Assembly: GCF_000165425.1 (NCBI RefSeq)
Contig: NW_001799411.1
Span: forward strand, 62,001-126,000
Length of the DNA stretch: 64,000 bases
Direction of reading: 5' to 3'
From: Paramecium tetraurelia
Lineage: Eukaryota; Ciliophora; Oligohymenophorea; Peniculida; Parameciidae
The notes beneath the pieces are model-generated. The model was not told where the DNA came from and did not search any database. It saw only the letters and a program-made list of their open reading frames with translations. Numbering within the stretch: position 1 is the stretch's first letter; each line of letters starts with the position of its first letter. Below, in pieces: positions 61,547 to 64,000 of this stretch. The position numbers were made by a program, and so were the translations under genes.

Positions 61547-64000
61547 ATGAGTCGACCCTCTGCATCAACTTCTAGTAATTCTAGAAGCTCAAGATCGCGT
61601 TATGGTAAGGAAGTCAAAGAGTTGTAGGATGCTTTGAATTAAAACAAAATTGAATCGAAGAGAGATGCAATCAGAAAAGTAAAATTAAATTTTAAATTTT
61701 GTAGATTATTGATGCTATGACTAGAGGTAAAGATGTTAGCATGCTCTTTCCCGATGTCGCTAAAAATATGGAAACCGCCAATTTGGAACTTAAAAAATTA
61801 GTCTATTTGTACATCATCAATTATGCAAAAATCATGCCAGACCTTGCAGTTATGGCTATAAATAGCTTTAGAAAAGATGCTAGAGACAAAACTAATCCAT
61901 TTTTAAGAGCATTAGCCATCAGGACCATGGGATGTATAAGAGTAAAGCATATCACAGAATATTTATTGGATCCATTAAAAGAATCAATCAAAGTAAATTA
62001 TTGTCACATTTTATTATAGGATGAAGATTCCTATGTCAGGAAAACTGCAGCTATTTGTATTTCTAAATTATATGACGTCTCTCCAGAATTGATCGATGAA
62101 TAAGGACTTTTGAAGCTATTAGAAAATCTTCTTAATGATGGCAATGCTATGGTAGTTGCAAATGCTGTATGCGCTTTACTAATAGTATAAGAATCTAAAG
62201 GGACAACTATGCTCCAATTAAATGCTTAAACAATTTAAAAAATATTGACAGCCATGAATGAATGTAATGAATGGGGTGTGATTTATTGTCTTGATGCTTT
62301 AGCACTCTATATTCCAGAGGATGGAAAAGAAGCAGAAGCGTAATAACAATATCTAATATCAATAGTATATTGGAAAGAGTCAGTCCACGATTGAATCACA
62401 GCAATCCAGGAGTGGTTTTATCAGCCTGTAAAATTATGATGAAATTCCTTGATTATCTTTAAAATCCAGAAATTATTAGATAAAATGCACTTAAAATGAC
62501 TGCCCCATTAATTTCTTTACTGAGCTTAGGTAAAGAACCAGAAATATAATATGTGGCTCTAAAAAATATAAATCTAATCATTTAAAAGAGGCCAATTATT
62601 ATTGAAAAGGAAATTAAAGTATTCTTTTGTAATTTCAATGATCCCATTTATATTAAATTATAGAAACTGGAAGTGTTATCCAAAATAGCTAATTAAGATA
62701 ATATTCAATAGATTTTGCATGAATTAAAAGAGTACACACAAGAAGTTGATGTCGAATTTGTTAGAAAATCAGTTAGAACTATAGGTAGATGTGCAATTAA
62801 ATTGGAAAAGTCTGCAGAGAAATGTGTTACTGCTTTATGGGAGTGTCTGAAAACTAAAGTGAATTATGTTGTGATGGAATGCATCATTGTTATTAGAGAC
62901 ATTTTCAGAAAATACCCACGCAAATATGAAATGATCTTAAAGGATCTATGTGAGAATCTAAAAAGCTTAGAAGACCCAGAGGCCAAAGCATCTATGATTT
63001 GGATCATCGGAGAATATGTAGATACAATTGAGAATGCTGACGATTTATTGTCTAATTTTATTGAGAAGTAAACTAAAATTTTAATATTAAGTTTCAAAGA
63101 CGAACCAGCTAATGTGTAAAATTAAATGTTGGTTGCAGTGATGAAATTGTTTTTGCAAAGACCAGTAGACGGAAAAGAAATTATTCATAATTTATTAAAG
63201 GTAGCAACAACGGAATGCGAAAATCCAGATGTGAGGGATAGAGCTTATATTTATTGGAGAATGCTATCAACTGATCCAGAATTAGCAAAAAAGATTGTGT
63301 TCTCAGAGAGACCTCCTATTTCTGATGCTAGTTACACACTTGAAAATGAACTCTTAGATAAATTAATTGAAAATATTGGAAATCTCAGTTCAGTTTATAC
63401 AAAAAAGCCAGAAAGCTTTGTTAAAAAATTGAGAGAAGTCTTAAATTCAAAAATGTAAGACAAACCAGAGGAAGTATATGAAGGTGAATAACTAATGGAT
63501 GGAAGACCAGAAGATTATAGTGATTAATAAGCAGGTCCATAATCAAATGTTTATGAAGGAAATTACGAAACATCATCATAAATACAATAATAAACTAATG
63601 CGTAATCATAAATTTAATAAGTTTTATAAAATATAGATTTATTGGATTTAGATGATTCATAAGAACGACAATAATAACCCCCACCATCATCATAATAATA
63701 ATAATAATAATAATAACAATAACAATAACAATAACAACTATAATAAAATATTAAACTACCATTTTCTGAAGTCCTTAGTTCCATTACTTCAGGAGCATAA
63801 TAAAAAATAGTTGGACTTTAAATTGAAGGTGCTTTCTAAAAAAATGGAGATCAGATTATCTTAGAATTAAAATTTGCCAACAAAACTCAGGATAAAACTT
63901 TTTAAGTATTAAAACATCTTATTTAGGGTTTTGGAATTAAATTTAACAACAATCCATTTAGATTATAACCGGATTCTATTGAAATTTCTAGTCCACCTAT
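61547..64000 (+). CDS. AP-1/AP-2 beta adaptin, C-terminal end cut by window edge
   Basis: The N-terminal trunk is an armadillo-type helical solenoid that closely follows beta1/beta2 adaptin: [55 protein letters not shown], then [19 protein letters not shown] and further repeats. Three introns are seen (61679-61704, 61993-62019, 62340-62365). Beyond the trunk the hinge contains LLDLD, a clathrin-box motif, and a polyQ tract coded mostly by TAA (63693-63737). The ear domain begins and is truncated at 64000. The protein is the large beta subunit of a clathrin adaptor acting at the TGN/endosome or plasma membrane. Confidence 0.93.
63693..63737 (+). repeat. TAA/CAA triplet microsatellite encoding polyglutamine
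   Basis: A run of TAA codons, then alternating TAA and CAA, codes for about 15 consecutive Gln in the hinge of the beta adaptin. Under the universal code these TAA triplets would be stops. Confidence 0.85.

Overview
The window is protein-coding DNA from a ciliate macronuclear genome, almost certainly Paramecium. Long proteins read through only if TAA and TAG are glutamine and TGA is the sole stop. Introns are tiny (19-32 nt, GT...AG, often GTA...TAG), the DNA is AT-rich, and genes are packed with gaps often under 100 bp. Exon models were built by hand from frame continuity and family similarity. For nearly every gene the spliced length divides by three; the exceptions are reported as frame breaks. 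No tRNA, rRNA, CRISPR array or transposon was recognised.

Layout. 0-12 kb: a TauE/SafE transporter (cut by the left edge), an F-box protein, a short unknown, a voltage-gated K+ channel with a degenerate cyclic-nucleotide domain, a lipid-anchored MORN protein, a short LSM14 (Scd6-like) protein, eIF3d, ribosomal proteins eS4 and eL28, and two small proteins. 12.6-28.6 kb: two giant secreted, probably surface-anchored, proteins (about 2,208 and 2,000 aa) flanking a second K+ channel with a conserved cyclic-nucleotide domain. 28.7-38.1 kb: an unknown basic protein, a PH-domain kinase, an ER protein disulfide isomerase, a SAXO-type microtubule protein, CDC123 and a K+-dependent vacuolar H+-pyrophosphatase. 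38.4-47.1 kb: three near-identical tandem OSCA/TMEM63-like channel genes, the middle one a frame-broken mosaic of its neighbours. 47.1-64 kb: a coiled-coil protein, a SHIPPO protein, eS1, uL5, a PKG-like kinase, an unknown, a B-box-like zinc protein, a CFAP73/CCDC42-like axonemal protein, an EF-hand protein, a membrane J-domain protein, the complex III hinge subunit, a second SHIPPO-like protein and an AP-1/AP-2 beta adaptin cut by the right edge.

The genes are mostly independent housekeeping, membrane-signalling and ciliary genes, as expected where there are no operons. Recurring themes are membrane excitability (K+ channels, PKG, OSCA channels, MORN protein), ciliary microtubules (SAXO, two SHIPPO proteins, CFAP73) and translation (eIF3d, CDC123, eS4, eL28, eS1, uL5). 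I found no clearly new multi-gene system. The most notable points are the OSCA triplication with a hybrid middle copy, the giant surface-protein pair around a K+ channel, and a cluster of single-base frame breaks at 42-58 kb that probably reflects assembly error as much as gene decay.
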